Made by a program: the position numbers and the translations under genes. A DNA stretch of 50,800 nucleotides from Prevotella veroralis DSM 19559 = JCM 6290 (lineage in GTDB: Bacteria; Bacteroidota; Bacteroidia; Bacteroidales; Bacteroidaceae), in the NCBI RefSeq assembly GCF_000377625.1, contig NZ_KB898339.1, positions 1-50,800 on the forward strand, given 5' to 3'. Below, one piece after another: positions 1 to 8,978 of this stretch; the first letter of the stretch is position 1, and each line of letters starts with the position of its first letter. The notes below the pieces were generated by a model. The model saw nothing but the letters and a program-made list of their open reading frames with translations, had not been told where the DNA came from and made no database searches.

Positions 1-116
1 TCTAAGAACAATGTTTAATAACGATTCTACTGATAAGAAGACAGAAGGAAGACAAGAATGAAGACAAATAACTAGTCAACTAGTCAACTTCAAAACAAGT
101 CAACCGAACGAAACAT

Positions 117-227
<111 letters not shown>

Positions 228-236
228 TTTTACTTT

Positions 237-277
237 AGAGAGCTTTGAAGAGAAATCTTCGAAGCTCTCTTTTTTTG
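237..277 (+). terminator. Terminator of the rRNA operon
   Basis: AGAGAGCTTTGAAGA pairs with TCTTCGAAGCTCTCT around a GAAA loop and is followed by a run of T. It lies about 10 nt after the 5S gene, so it most likely ends the rRNA operon. Confidence 0.9.
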
Positions 278-415
278 TTCCTTTTTTGTTGCCCCACTCT
301 CAACAACATACCTCTTCCCAGCCCTTTTCCTCACTCCTCTCCGAACAATCGCTCATCGTCCGTAGGAAAGTAATGCTGATAGAGCGTAATTACCGAGATA
401 CGTAGGATGCGCATC

Positions 416-553
416 AAGGGTGTTTAACACCTTTGCCCAAGAGTGTTTAACACCCTTATTCAAGAGTGTTTAACACCCTTATTCAAGAGTGTTTAACACC
501 CTTATCCAAGAGTGTTTAACACCCTTACCCAAGAGTGCTTAACACCCTTATCC
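416..553. repeat. Six-copy 23-bp palindromic tandem array
   Basis: Six direct repeats of exactly 23 bp (416-438, 439-461, 462-484, 485-507, 508-530, 531-553). The core GTGTTTAACACCC is palindromic and the linkers vary slightly (TTATTC, TTATCC, TTACCC). There are no unique spacers, so it is not a CRISPR array. It lies between the rRNA terminator and a gene-poor stretch. Confidence 0.9.
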
Positions 554-1173
554 GAGTCGTAGGACTTATGGGGTACGGGTGTACGACCCGTGGGGCACGG
601 AAGTATAACCCGTGCCTCACGAAAGTACATTTCGTCAATGTTAACAACTCGTGCCTTACCCTGATAATTTTACGCCAATAAGACTTTATGAAAGCACCAA
701 GAAGAAGCACTTCCAAGACAGGCTAAAAATTGTTCGCGAATAATTTTTGAGTGTCTTGTGTTATTTGTTTAATAGCGAACTCAAGATTACTGGATGTGAT
801 AGATGCGTAGTGGGGGAGGATAAGATGATTTTAGTTGTATTAGACAAGAGTATCTGATGATTGGTGTTGATGGTTAGCACTAGTTGAGTTAAGGATCGAT
901 ACAAGTGGTGCTGTCGAAGCTATGTGTAATAGAAGTTTATCTTTAAATAAAGTTTATCAGTCGTTTAAATTTCTTTGTTGGTCTTTTTTGTTAGCTGGTT
1001 TGTACTGTAAGCCTTTTATTATTGCCGTATTATTTGTATATTTGTATGTTTTTTTAATGATAGTATTTCTAATTCTCATATTTTATTTACATGTCTTTGC
1101 AATTTTTATGTGGTAATAATGAAGAAGATGGATGCTTGTATTTTTTAATGCTAAATGGAAAATAAGATAGTTA
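554..1173. other. Gene-poor region
   Basis: No convincing gene. From 560 to 660 there are degenerate short words (CGTGGGGCACGG, CCCGTGCCTCACG, ACTCGTGCCTTA) that look like decayed repeats. From about 720 the DNA becomes very T-rich. A 64-codon frame at 922-1116 encodes only low-complexity hydrophobic sequence and is not supported. Confidence 0.6.
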
Positions 1174-2238
1174 ATGTCTATGTTTAAAAACTTAAAACTC
1201 TGTGTCTTTATATTTTTCTTACCTATAGTGTGCTACGCACAGGTTTTTAGTGAGAAAATAGATTTATCTAATATTTCGAATTTTAAAGGTGTATATAAGC
1301 AAGGAGATATTATCTTGGAGGTTTCTAATTCAAATGGGATGCCTTATAGTCCAGTATTTTTAGGAGATAAAGATGATAGATTCTTTAGGTTTCAATCTAC
1401 TGACGAGTTGCACATCTCAGGGAATAATATCCGACTGAAAGAGGTAGTTTTTACTTGTCAGAAAAAGCATTTTGATTTAAAGATTATAAAGCCTTTTAAT
1501 AAAGTACTCAAGAATAAAGATAATGTGGAAAACAAGAATATTAAATACTCATTTTATCGTTTAGATGAATCTTCACTCTGCTCAAAGCTTATTTTAGCTT
1601 CTGTTACTACTCGAGATGTTTATATTAAATCTATCAAGATAGTCTATGAGTATTTGCCTTTAACGATAAGTATTTCTGAAGCTAAACGTGCCACCCTTTA
1701 TTATAGTGATAAGTCTCTAGTTGTTCCTGCTGGTATTGTTGCTTGGACTTACAAGATAGTTAATAATAGCTTAGAGAAAAGTCATCGGTATAATAGAAAT
1801 GACATCATTCCCAATGGGACGGCTGTTGTTTTGGAAGCAAATAAGGGTACTTATGAGTTTGTAGTGACAGCTAAGACTGGAGTAAAAGATAAAGATAATG
1901 TATTAAAAGGAAGCGACCAAGAAGAGGAAACAAAGGGTGGTCAAATCTACTATGCATTCCGCGGTGGTATTAATGGTGTTGGCTTTTATTGGATGAATGA
2001 AGATGGACATTCTTTCAAGAATGGAGCATATAAAGCTTATATTGCCTATAATCCACCAGCAACTTCTGCGTCTGCAAAGCCATTCTTTGCTTTTAATACA
2101 GCAACAAACATTCATTCCTTGTCAATCAGTGATAGACGAGGTGAGGATGAATCGATTTATAATCTTGCGGGTCAACGTGTATCTAAAGATTATAAAGGTA
2201 TCATTATAATGAATGGAAAAAAATATTTAAAGAAATAA
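1174..2238 (+). CDS. Exported protein with conserved C-terminal NLAGQRV tail
   Basis: 354 aa. It starts with a signal peptide (lysine, then a hydrophobic run ending CYAQ). The body is not recognised. The last ~27 residues, IYNLAGQRVSKDYKGIIIMNGKKYLKK in short segments (IYNLAGQRV, KGIIIMNGKKYLKK), match the tail common on exported Prevotella and Bacteroides proteins. That tail resembles type IX secretion sorting domains, though I cannot confirm it is one. It is probably an envelope or surface protein. A 63-codon ORF follows 21 nt later, suggesting cotranscription. Start alternatives are Met1 or Met3, both just before the signal peptide. Confidence 0.8.
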   Translation: MSMFKNLKLCVFIFFLPIVCYAQVFSEKIDLSNISNFKGVYKQGDIILEVSNSNGMPYSPVFLGDKDDRFFRFQSTDELHISGNNIRLKEVVFTCQKKHFDLKIIKPFNKVLKNKDNVENKNIKYSFYRLDESSLCSKLILASVTTRDVYIKSIKIVYEYLPLTISISEAKRATLYYSDKSLVVPAGIVAWTYKIVNNSLEKSHRYNRNDIIPNGTAVVLEANKGTYEFVVTAKTGVKDKDNVLKGSDQEEETKGGQIYYAFRGGINGVGFYWMNEDGHSFKNGAYKAYIAYNPPATSASAKPFFAFNTATNIHSLSISDRRGEDESIYNLAGQRVSKDYKGIIIMNGKKYLKK

Positions 2239-2259
2239 CAATAACCTAAATATACCGAC

Positions 2260-2451
2260 ATGAAAAGCTATGTCCAACCAATCATTAGAGTAAATGAATG
2301 TTTATTAGAAAAGGTATTTCTTAGTGGATCACCTCAAAGAGGTATCCTAGGAAAAGCAAATACGACAGGAGGGACAACTCCTCAATTATCAAAGCGGTCT
2401 TACTTTGAAGAAGTAGAGGAGTCGAATCTTTGTAGAAAAGAGGATGAATAA
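2260..2451 (+). CDS. Small protein of the KxYxxPxIxV type
   Basis: 63 aa, starting 21 nt after the exported protein gene. It begins MKSYVQPIIRVNECLLEKVFL, has a glycine-rich centre (GSPQRGI, TTGGTTPQ) and ends in a basic LSKRSYFEE segment and an acidic tail. From memory, short Bacteroidota proteins with this plan (KxYxxPxIxV start, glycine/serine middle, (S/A)K(R/K) and acidic end) often sit next to exported proteins. Their function is unknown. The clean frame and spacing support a real gene; there is no transmembrane segment. Confidence 0.6.
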   Translation: MKSYVQPIIRVNECLLEKVFLSGSPQRGILGKANTTGGTTPQLSKRSYFEEVEESNLCRKEDE

Positions 2452-2475
2452 AGTTCATTATAAGGTTGTTCTTCC

Positions 2476-2958
2476 TTACTTTTTATAAGGAAAGAATTTA
2501 AAAGTAAGCTCCTTCGGAATCTTTACCCATTTGTTGTCAACAACGATTTTCATCACACTTCCCTCTAAGCGTGTAAGCGTGTAATTCCCGTCTGTATTAC
2601 GTTTCAATTCAGCTTTTAAGTCTTCGCTTCCGTAATCGTTGATGATGGTAAGTATCGCTTTCTTGCCTTTGAAGGTTGCATCAGAAATAATCCATTTACG
2701 GGTATCACGTTTAGCACCGAAGTAACCGGGAACTTTTCCGAATATCTCCTGGCGCGGTACAATGATGTTGTTATCGTAGAAGTTGATATCTAACCAAACC
2801 TGATATTCATTGTTTACTAAATGAGCTTTGAAGATACTATCTTTCCCCTCTTTCTTTTGACACTCAATCTTCTTCGTTTCACCTATTACGTTTTGAGCAT
2901 TCATGTTAAGCCCTAGGGACAACAAAGCTAATATCGCAATTGCAATTCTATGTTCCAT
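2476..2958 (-). CDS. Exported protein of unknown function
   Basis: 160 aa with a signal peptide (IAIAILALLSLGLNMNAQ, cleavage after AQ). The mature part is beta-rich and contains KKIECQKKEGKDSIFKAHL and a TLTRLEGSVMKIVVDNKWV segment near the end. I recognise no family. It is convergent with the preceding small gene and divergent from glycogen synthase. A TAACTTTG -7 box lies at 2981-2988 on the minus strand, but the nearest TTG is 22 nt upstream, so the promoter is imperfect. Confidence 0.75.
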   Translation of the reverse strand: MEHRIAIAILALLSLGLNMNAQNVIGETKKIECQKKEGKDSIFKAHLVNNEYQVWLDINFYDNNIIVPRQEIFGKVPGYFGAKRDTRKWIISDATFKGKKAILTIINDYGSEDLKAELKRNTDGNYTLTRLEGSVMKIVVDNKWVKIPKELTFKFFPYKK

Positions 2959-3040
2959 TATTCTAAATGTTTGATATATGCAAAGTTAATTAAAATAGCG
3001 ATTAATTTATCAATAGAGGACAAAAATGTAAGAGCTAAAG

Positions 3041-3071
3041 TTGTGTTTTATATGTTTTTGTATTACCTTTG
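3041..3071 (+). promoter_or_regulatory. Promoter of glycogen synthase
   Basis: TTG at 3041-3043, a 20-nt spacer, and TACCTTTG at 3064-3071 match the Bacteroidota -33/-7 consensus. Transcription would start near 3077, leaving a ~28-nt leader before the ATG at 3105. Confidence 0.8.
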
Positions 3072-3104
3072 TATGCGATATATATCAAATTTTTAAAAGG
3101 AAAG

Positions 3105-4754
3105 ATGTTGTTTCCGGATTATATTTTCGAAACTAGTTGGGAGGTATGTAACAAGGTCGGAGGTATCTATACTGTACTTTCCACTCGCGCAAAGACATTA
3201 CAGGACAGGATAAAGGATCATGTGATATTCCTTGGTCCAGATTGTTGGTATGATTCTCAATCTCCTTATTTTAAGCAAGATGATAGCCTTTTTGCCGATT
3301 GGCAGCAAAAGGCATTGGCTGATGGTTTAAAGGTTAAGGTTGGTCGTTGGGATATTCCTGGTGAGCCAATCGCTATGCTTGTTGATTTTCAGTCATGCTT
3401 TGAGCATAAGGAAGAATTGTATGGTAAGCTATGGGAGTATTATCGTGTTGATAGTCTTCATGCATACGGAGATTATGACGATTCTGCAATGTTTGCTTAC
3501 GCTACGGCTCTTGTTGTAGAGAGTTTCTATAAGTTCTATCTTAGTGAGAAAGATAAGGTGATCTTCCATGCTAACGAGTGGCAAACGGGTTTTGCTGCGC
3601 TCGTTCTTCAACATCGTATGCCCCAGATTGCTTCCATCTTTACGACTCATGCCACTTGTATTGGTCGTAGTATTGCAGGCAATAATAAGCCGCTATATGA
3701 ATATTTGTGGGCTTATAATGGCGATCAGATGGCTTCGGAGCTGAATGTGGAAAGTAAGCATTCTATTGAAAAGCAGACTGCCCATTATGTTGATTGCTTT
3801 ACCACGGTGAGCGATATAACAGCTACGGAATGTAAGGAATTGCTTGAGAAGCCTGTAGATGCAGTTCTTCCCAACGGCTTTGAGAATGATTTTGTTCCTA
3901 AGGGTGCGACCTTCACAAAGAAGCGTAAGGCGGCTCGTAAGCGTTTATTAGATGTAGCAAATGCTCTTACTGGTTCTGATTTTAGCGATGATACATTGAT
4001 CGTTTCAACCAGTGGGCGTTATGAATTCCGTAATAAGGGAATTGATGTGTTCATTGAAGCGATGAATAGATTGCGCTTTGATGAGAATCTAAAGAAAGAG
4101 GTTGTAGCCTTTATAGAAGTGCCTGGATGGGTGAATAGTCCGCGTCAAGACCTTATTGAGCGTCTGAAGAGTGGAGAGAGCTTTGATACTCCCCTTGATA
4201 TGCCACTCTTGACGCACTGGCTCAACGAACAGGAGCATGATAATGTGATGAATATGGCACAGTCGCTTGGTATTTGTAATGCAAAGGCTGACAAGGTGAA
4301 ACTCATCTTTGTGCCTTGTTATCTAACAGGTGATGATGGTGTCCTTAATATGAGCTATTACGACCTTGTGTTAGGGAATGATCTCTGTGTCTATCCTTCT
4401 TATTATGAGCCTTGGGGCTACACTCCATTGGAAGCGGTTGCTTTTAAGGTACCTTGTATTACAACTGACCTTGCAGGCTTTGGCTTGTGGGCAAATACAG
4501 AGAAGGGCGCATATAGCGAAATAGAAGATGGAGTGAAAGTGTTGCACCGCACCGATTATAATTATTCGGAAGTGGCCGATGGTATTAAGGATACAGTTGT
4601 TCGCTACTCGAACTTTAATAATTCAATCGTAAATAAATGTCGCCGTAATGCGGAGAAACTCTCACATAAAGCCTTATGGAGTGAGTTCATTCGCTATTAT
4701 GAGCAGGCATACGACATAGCTCTACGTAAAGCAACAGAACGTAATAAGCGATGA
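3105..4754 (+). CDS. Glycogen synthase (GT3-like)
   Basis: 549 aa from the ATG. It transfers glucose from a nucleotide sugar to glycogen in the cytoplasm. The N-terminus PDYIFETSWEVCNKVGGIYTV is the acceptor/donor site of the eukaryotic-like glycogen synthases of Bacteroidota. The C-terminal YYEPWGYTPLEA stretch is the conserved donor-binding E-x7-E-like region. A longer frame begins at a TTG at 3069, but that codon lies inside the promoter -7 box. The ATG at 3105 follows AAAAGGAAAG and is the better start. The glgP gene follows 48 nt later, so synthesis and breakdown of glycogen are encoded together. Confidence 0.9.
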   Translation: MLFPDYIFETSWEVCNKVGGIYTVLSTRAKTLQDRIKDHVIFLGPDCWYDSQSPYFKQDDSLFADWQQKALADGLKVKVGRWDIPGEPIAMLVDFQSCFEHKEELYGKLWEYYRVDSLHAYGDYDDSAMFAYATALVVESFYKFYLSEKDKVIFHANEWQTGFAALVLQHRMPQIASIFTTHATCIGRSIAGNNKPLYEYLWAYNGDQMASELNVESKHSIEKQTAHYVDCFTTVSDITATECKELLEKPVDAVLPNGFENDFVPKGATFTKKRKAARKRLLDVANALTGSDFSDDTLIVSTSGRYEFRNKGIDVFIEAMNRLRFDENLKKEVVAFIEVPGWVNSPRQDLIERLKSGESFDTPLDMPLLTHWLNEQEHDNVMNMAQSLGICNAKADKVKLIFVPCYLTGDDGVLNMSYYDLVLGNDLCVYPSYYEPWGYTPLEAVAFKVPCITTDLAGFGLWANTEKGAYSEIEDGVKVLHRTDYNYSEVADGIKDTVVRYSNFNNSIVNKCRRNAEKLSHKALWSEFIRYYEQAYDIALRKATERNKR

Positions 4755-4802
4755 TTGCTTTGATAACGATAAACGATAAATAGTCAAAAACTAAATGAAT
4801 TT

Positions 4803-7361
4803 ATGAAAATTAAGTCAGATTATTCCAACGAGCCTCAGTGGAAAGAGGTGACTGTGAAATCAACCTTGCCAAAAGAATTGGCATGTCTTGATGAGATTGC
4901 TCACAACATGTGGTGGGCATGGAATTACGAAGCACGTAACATGTTCAAGGCACTTGACGAGACTCTTTATGAGGAAGTGGGACATAACCCTGTTCAGCTC
5001 CTTGAGCGTCTTAGCTACGACCGCAAGGAAGCTATCGTAAAGGACAAGAAACTGATGAAGCAGGTAAGTGATGTTTATAAGAAGTTCCGTACTTATATGG
5101 ACGTTAAGCCAAATAAGAAGCGTGCTTCTGTTGCTTACTTCTGTATGGAGTTTGGTCTTAATCAGGCATTGAAGATTTATTCTGGTGGTCTTGGTATGTT
5201 GGCTGGTGACTATCTAAAGGAGGCATCTGACTCAAATGTAGACCTCTGTGCAGTTGGTTTCCTTTATCGTTTTGGTTATTTCACGCAGAGTCTATCTATG
5301 GACGGACAGCAGATTGCTAAATACAACGCACAGAATTTCAACTCGCTTCCTATTGAGCGTGAGCTTGATGAGAACGGTAATCAGGTTGTTGTTGACGTAC
5401 CTTATCGTAACTATCAGGTACACGCACTTGTATGGCGTGTGAATGTTGGTCGTATTAAGCTTTACTTGCTCGATACAGACAACGATATGAATTCAGAGTT
5501 CGATCGTCCTATCACTCACTCTCTCTATGGTGGTGACTGGGAGAACCGTTTGAAGCAGGAGATTCTGCTTGGTATCGGTGGTATCCTTACTTTGAAGAAA
5601 CTCGGAATCAAGAAAGATATCTATCACTGCAATGAAGGTCACGCAGCACTCTGCAACCTCCAGCGTCTTTGCGACTATATCGATGGTGGTTTGACATTCA
5701 ATCAGGCAATGGAACTTGTACGTGCGTCTTCACTTTATACCGTTCACACTCCTGTGCCAGCAGGTCACGACTACTTCGACGAGGAGCTATTCGGCAAGTA
5801 TATGGGTGATTATCCTGCAAAGCTTGGTATCTCTTGGGATGAGTTCATCGGTATGGGTCGCACCAATCCGGATGATCACGGCGAGCGTTTCTGTATGAGT
5901 ACCTTTGCTTGTAACACTTGTCAGGAAATCAATGGTGTGTCAAAACTTCACGGTTGGGTAAGCCAGAAGATGTTTGCACCATTGTGGAAGGGTTACTTCC
6001 CAGAGGAGAACGCTGTAGGTTATGTTACCAATGGTGTACACCTCCCAACATGGACTGCTACAGAGTGGCGTAAGGTTTATGACAAGTACTTCGATAAGAG
6101 CTTCATGAGCGATCAGAGTAACGAGTCAATCTGGCACGCAATCTATAATGTTCCAGATGCAGAGATCTGGGAGACACGTATGGCATTAAAGCAGAAGCTC
6201 ATCAAATACATCCGTGATAAGTTCACTAAGCAGTGGCTCCGCAATCAGGGTGACCCAGCTAAGGTGGTTTCAATCCTTGAGCGCATCAACCCTAATGCAT
6301 TGATGATTGGTTTCTGCCGTCGCTTCGCTACTTACAAGCGTGCACACCTGCTCTTTACTGACCTTGAGCGTTTGGAGAAGATCGTTAATAACCCAGAGCG
6401 TCCGGTTCTGTTCTTCTTCTCAGGTAAGGCTCACCCAGCTGATGGCGCAGGTCAGGGATTGATCAAGCGTATCTTTGAAATCTCTCGTATGCCACAGTTC
6501 CTCGGCAAGATTATCTTCCTTGAGGACTACGATATGCAGTTGGCTCGTCGTCTCGTATCTGGCGTTGATATCTGGATGAACACACCAACTCGTCCACTCG
6601 AGGCAAGTGGTACATCTGGTGAGAAGGCAGAGATGAACGGTGTTGTTAACCTCTCAGTACTCGATGGCTGGTGGGTTGAAGGCTACCGTGAGGGTGCAGG
6701 ATGGGCATTGCCGGAGAAGCGCACCTATCAGAACCAAGCTTATCAAGATCAGCTTGATGCAGCTACAATCTATAGTTTGCTTGAGAATGAGATTGCACCG
6801 CTCTATTTCAACAAAGATAAGAAGAAGGGTTATTCAGAGGATTGGGTAAAGGTTGTAAAGAACTCTATTGCAACTATCGCTCCTCACTACACAATGAAGC
6901 GTCAGTTGGATGACTACTACGATAAGTTCTACGAGCATCAGGCTAAGCGTTCACACGAATTGCAGAAGAACGATTATCATCTCGCTAAGGAGATTGCTCT
7001 TTGGAAAGAGTCGGTTGCCGAGCGTTGGGATAGCATCTATGTCGTTTCAAAGAATGAGGAGGCATTGCAAGATATAGCAACAGGTCATAAGATAAAGGTA
7101 ACTTACACCCTTGACGAACAAGGTTTGCAAGATGCTATCGGCTTGGAGCTTGTATTCTTGAAGCATGCACCAGTTGACGATGTAAATATCCATAAGGTAA
7201 TCCCATTCAAGCTCGTGAAGACAGAGGGTAACCATTATACCTTTGAAGCATCTTTCGATGCAACCGAGGCAGGTGCTTACAAATATGCAGTCCGCATGTT
7301 CCCTAAGAACAGTCTCTTGCCTCACCGTCAGGACTTCGCTTATGTGAAGTGGATTGGCTAA
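4803..7361 (+). CDS. glgP: Alpha-glucan (glycogen) phosphorylase
   Basis: 852 aa, GT35. It releases glucose 1-phosphate from glycogen using pyridoxal phosphate. An N-terminal DUF3417-type segment ([18 protein letters not shown]) is followed by the phosphorylase core with [22 protein letters not shown]. The PLP-lysine motif is [14 protein letters not shown], with Lys608 the likely Schiff-base residue. Many relatives have GMK where this has GEK. The ~100-residue C-terminal extension after residue ~745 is beta-rich. Codon use is strong and even, suggesting good expression. A terminator follows 27 nt after the stop. Confidence 0.95.
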   Translation: MKIKSDYSNEPQWKEVTVKSTLPKELACLDEIAHNMWWAWNYEARNMFKALDETLYEEVGHNPVQLLERLSYDRKEAIVKDKKLMKQVSDVYKKFRTYMDVKPNKKRASVAYFCMEFGLNQALKIYSGGLGMLAGDYLKEASDSNVDLCAVGFLYRFGYFTQSLSMDGQQIAKYNAQNFNSLPIERELDENGNQVVVDVPYRNYQVHALVWRVNVGRIKLYLLDTDNDMNSEFDRPITHSLYGGDWENRLKQEILLGIGGILTLKKLGIKKDIYHCNEGHAALCNLQRLCDYIDGGLTFNQAMELVRASSLYTVHTPVPAGHDYFDEELFGKYMGDYPAKLGISWDEFIGMGRTNPDDHGERFCMSTFACNTCQEINGVSKLHGWVSQKMFAPLWKGYFPEENAVGYVTNGVHLPTWTATEWRKVYDKYFDKSFMSDQSNESIWHAIYNVPDAEIWETRMALKQKLIKYIRDKFTKQWLRNQGDPAKVVSILERINPNALMIGFCRRFATYKRAHLLFTDLERLEKIVNNPERPVLFFFSGKAHPADGAGQGLIKRIFEISRMPQFLGKIIFLEDYDMQLARRLVSGVDIWMNTPTRPLEASGTSGEKAEMNGVVNLSVLDGWWVEGYREGAGWALPEKRTYQNQAYQDQLDAATIYSLLENEIAPLYFNKDKKKGYSEDWVKVVKNSIATIAPHYTMKRQLDDYYDKFYEHQAKRSHELQKNDYHLAKEIALWKESVAERWDSIYVVSKNEEALQDIATGHKIKVTYTLDEQGLQDAIGLELVFLKHAPVDDVNIHKVIPFKLVKTEGNHYTFEASFDATEAGAYKYAVRMFPKNSLLPHRQDFAYVKWIG

Positions 7362-7388
7362 GACAAATAAAGCATATACATAATAAGA

Positions 7389-7425
7389 AAGCCATTCTCA
7401 ATCGAGTGTTGAGAATGGCTTTTTA
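7389..7425 (+). terminator. Terminator after glgP
   Basis: AAGCCATTCTCAA pairs perfectly with TTGAGAATGGCTT around a 7-nt loop and runs into TTTT. It closes the glycogen operon. Confidence 0.9.
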
Positions 7426-7492
7426 TTGATACTGGATAGCCTGCGAAAGAGAGAAAGATATTCTCTTCCATGTTATGCACAATTAATTTGGC

Positions 7493-7606
7493 TCAAGCTA
7501 TATTTCCTGTTTCTTCGTGGCTCGTCTTATTGAGTTGAATGAGTCCCCATATACAGCCAAGTGCAGCAATAGCCGAAACAGCTATTAGAAAATAGATTAA
7601 CTCCAT
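7493..7606 (-). CDS. 37-residue single-span membrane protein
   Basis: 37 aa. It starts MELIYFLIAVSAIAALG, giving one transmembrane helix with a likely N-out or short N-terminus, then continues IWGLIQLNKTSHEETGN and stops. It begins only 5 nt after the stop of the 75-aa gene upstream, so the two are probably translated from one message. Below usual gene-calling size. Function unknown. Confidence 0.55.
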   Translation of the reverse strand: MELIYFLIAVSAIAALGCIWGLIQLNKTSHEETGNIA

Positions 7607-7611
7607 AACTT

Positions 7612-7839
7612 CTACTTTTTGTTTGCTAATAAAAACATAATGAATCCGAAGAGTGCTGTGAGAATAACAGCTATGAGTCCGACGATTAAAAGATACGCCT
7701 TCTCTATCTGCATTCCCATGAAACCCGAAAGGATGATACCACCAAAGATTAGCTTTGATAAGTCGAGGCTATATCTACTTGCTTCTAAGTAGAGCTTTGA
7801 CAGCGTCTCTTTTCTGAAATATCTTCTATTCTTCTTCAT
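7612..7839 (-). CDS. Small two-span membrane protein (DUF6722-like)
   Basis: 75 aa. A basic N-terminus (MKKNRRYFRKE) is followed by LDLSKLIFGGIILSGFMG and AYLLIVGLIAVILTALFGFIMFLLA, two transmembrane helices. The layout fits the short Bacteroidota family I remember as DUF6722, an assignment from memory. A TATATTTG box (7844-7851, minus) lies only 4 nt before the ATG, so the transcript may be nearly leaderless, or the match may be chance. Confidence 0.65.
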   Translation of the reverse strand: MKKNRRYFRKETLSKLYLEASRYSLDLSKLIFGGIILSGFMGMQIEKAYLLIVGLIAVILTALFGFIMFLLANKK

Positions 7840-7902
7840 GCTGCAAATATAGCAATTATATTTATAAAAACATCCCTTTGCTCCTTTTCTTTTGCACTGA
7901 CG

Positions 7903-8499
7903 CTATGCCTTTCTGAATAACTTGCAACGGCGAGAACCAATGTTAACGATCTTCCCTCCAGACTCTAGTTTGGTAAGGAGCCTATAAGATGTAGATTTCG
8001 AGAGATCTAAGCTCCGTCGGAATTGCTCTGATGTAAAGACATGCCCATTAGTGAGTAAATTCTCTACAGCGGCATCAATCTCATCACTTTTTGGTACAGC
8101 CGTCATACCATATTCATCGGTTATATTCCTTATCTCAATCCCACCAAGATCACGTAGAAATTCAGCGTCAGGGCGGAACTTAATTTTTCGTATCGCAGCA
8201 TTGCGCAATCGTGGTCTGTTTGTTCGAGAGTCTCTATAGATATCACCTTTCAACGCAAGTGAGAAGTAGCCAATTCCTGGTAGATGAACGCGATTCCCCA
8301 TCTTCAGTTCGGCTATTATCTCCGACTTCAAGGCAATAATCGTCGCAAGAATATCGCCTGTTGTGAGCGATGTAGCCTGCTCAATGCTCTTACTCATTCG
8401 CCTTAAACCAGCCGTTTGCCTCTCCACGGTAATAACCTTCAACTCGGCATTCTTAGGTAATCCGCCTGTCGCTCTCATTAGTTTGTAATCAATTGCCAT
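7903..8499 (-). CDS. HU-family DNA-binding protein with winged-helix C-terminus
   Basis: 198 aa. Residues ~1-125 match the Bacteroidota HU/IHF-like histone family: an extended N-terminus, then a LTTGDILATIIALKSEIIAEL helix and GNRVHLPGIGYFSLAL and IKFRPDAEFL segments. Residues ~135-198 form a separate helix-rich region (TSEQFRRSLDLSKSTSYRLLTKLESGGKIV in parts) resembling a winged helix. It probably shapes the nucleoid or regulates genes. The leader is unusually long (~215 nt) and contains the palindromic array at 8624-8707, with a consensus promoter beyond it. Confidence 0.8.
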   Translation of the reverse strand: MAIDYKLMRATGGLPKNAELKVITVERQTAGLRRMSKSIEQATSLTTGDILATIIALKSEIIAELKMGNRVHLPGIGYFSLALKGDIYRDSRTNRPRLRNAAIRKIKFRPDAEFLRDLGGIEIRNITDEYGMTAVPKSDEIDAAVENLLTNGHVFTSEQFRRSLDLSKSTSYRLLTKLESGGKIVNIGSRRCKLFRKA

Positions 8500-8623
8500 A
8501 ATATTTCCTTTCTTTTTATATACGGTTAGCGCGGAATAAATCTAGTGTTCCAGATTTCTTTCTAACGTGTTCCTTGATTATTCTATCCGCGAGTTTTATC
8601 TTTTTAGTCAGCATTCCGCTTTA

Positions 8624-8707
8624 GTTTCATCACGATGAAACGAGTGTCTCATCATGATGAAACGAGTGTCTCATCGTGATGAAACCTGTGTCTCTTCATG
8701 ATGAAAC
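8624..8707 (-). repeat. Four-copy 22-bp palindromic array in the HU leader
   Basis: Read on the minus strand, four units of about 22 bp of type GTTTCATCATGATGAGACAC follow one another. Each core is a near-perfect palindrome (GTYTCATCAnGATGARAC) and is joined by CTC or AG linkers. The same array with the same flank occurs at 19751-19838 in the opposite orientation. Confidence 0.9.
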
Positions 8708-8723
8708 AAACTTTAGACCCGTA

Positions 8724-8754
8724 CAAAGATAATACAAATCCTGCTTCTTTGCAA
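8724..8754 (-). promoter_or_regulatory. Promoter carried by the repeat, reading into the HU gene
   Basis: On the minus strand, TTG (8754-8752), 20 nt, TATCTTTG (8731-8724). The surrounding sequence CCGACTTGCAAAGAAGCAGG is nearly the same at 19700-19720. Transcription would start near 8718 and run through the array into the HU gene. Confidence 0.8.
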
Positions 8755-8900
8755 GTCGGAACCATACTTAAAAAGATATTAGCCCTATGAGATTCTTTCT
8801 TTTTCACATATTTCAAAGTATTCTTATTGAGCTTACATTGATTCATCGTAAATGCCTTTAAGCGAGAAACTGGACATGCTTTACAACCAATACAGACACA

Positions 8901-8948
8901 GAAAACGGGCAAAAGGGAGGTGAGATCACTCTCGTCCTTTTGCCCGTT
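8901..8948 (-). terminator. Terminator after the M16 protease gene
   Basis: On the minus strand, AACGGGCAAAAGG pairs with CCTTTTGCCCGTT and is followed by TTTC. It lies 31 nt after the protease stop codon. Confidence 0.8.
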
Positions 8949-8978
8949 AGCTTATAAACGATACTTATTTCAGAGCGA

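Noticed and set aside
1..116. 3' end of 23S rRNA
   Set aside because: No conserved 23S 3' terminal sequence is visible; the segment looks like an intergenic spacer.
416..553. CRISPR array
   Set aside because: The period is 23 bp with no unique spacers and no cas genes nearby; the same applies to 30778-31075, 8624-8707 and 19751-19838.
525..716. 63-codon frame on the minus strand
   Set aside because: It runs through degenerate repeat words near the palindromic array; composition is not protein-like.
922..1116. 64-codon hydrophobic frame
   Set aside because: It is T-rich low-complexity sequence with no leader signal and no recognisable family. Random frames in such DNA translate to Phe, Leu and Ile runs.
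8652..8912. 86-codon frame on the minus strand with several cysteines
   Set aside because: Its 3' third is translated from the palindromic array and its middle crosses the promoter of the HU gene; it begins inside the M16 terminator.
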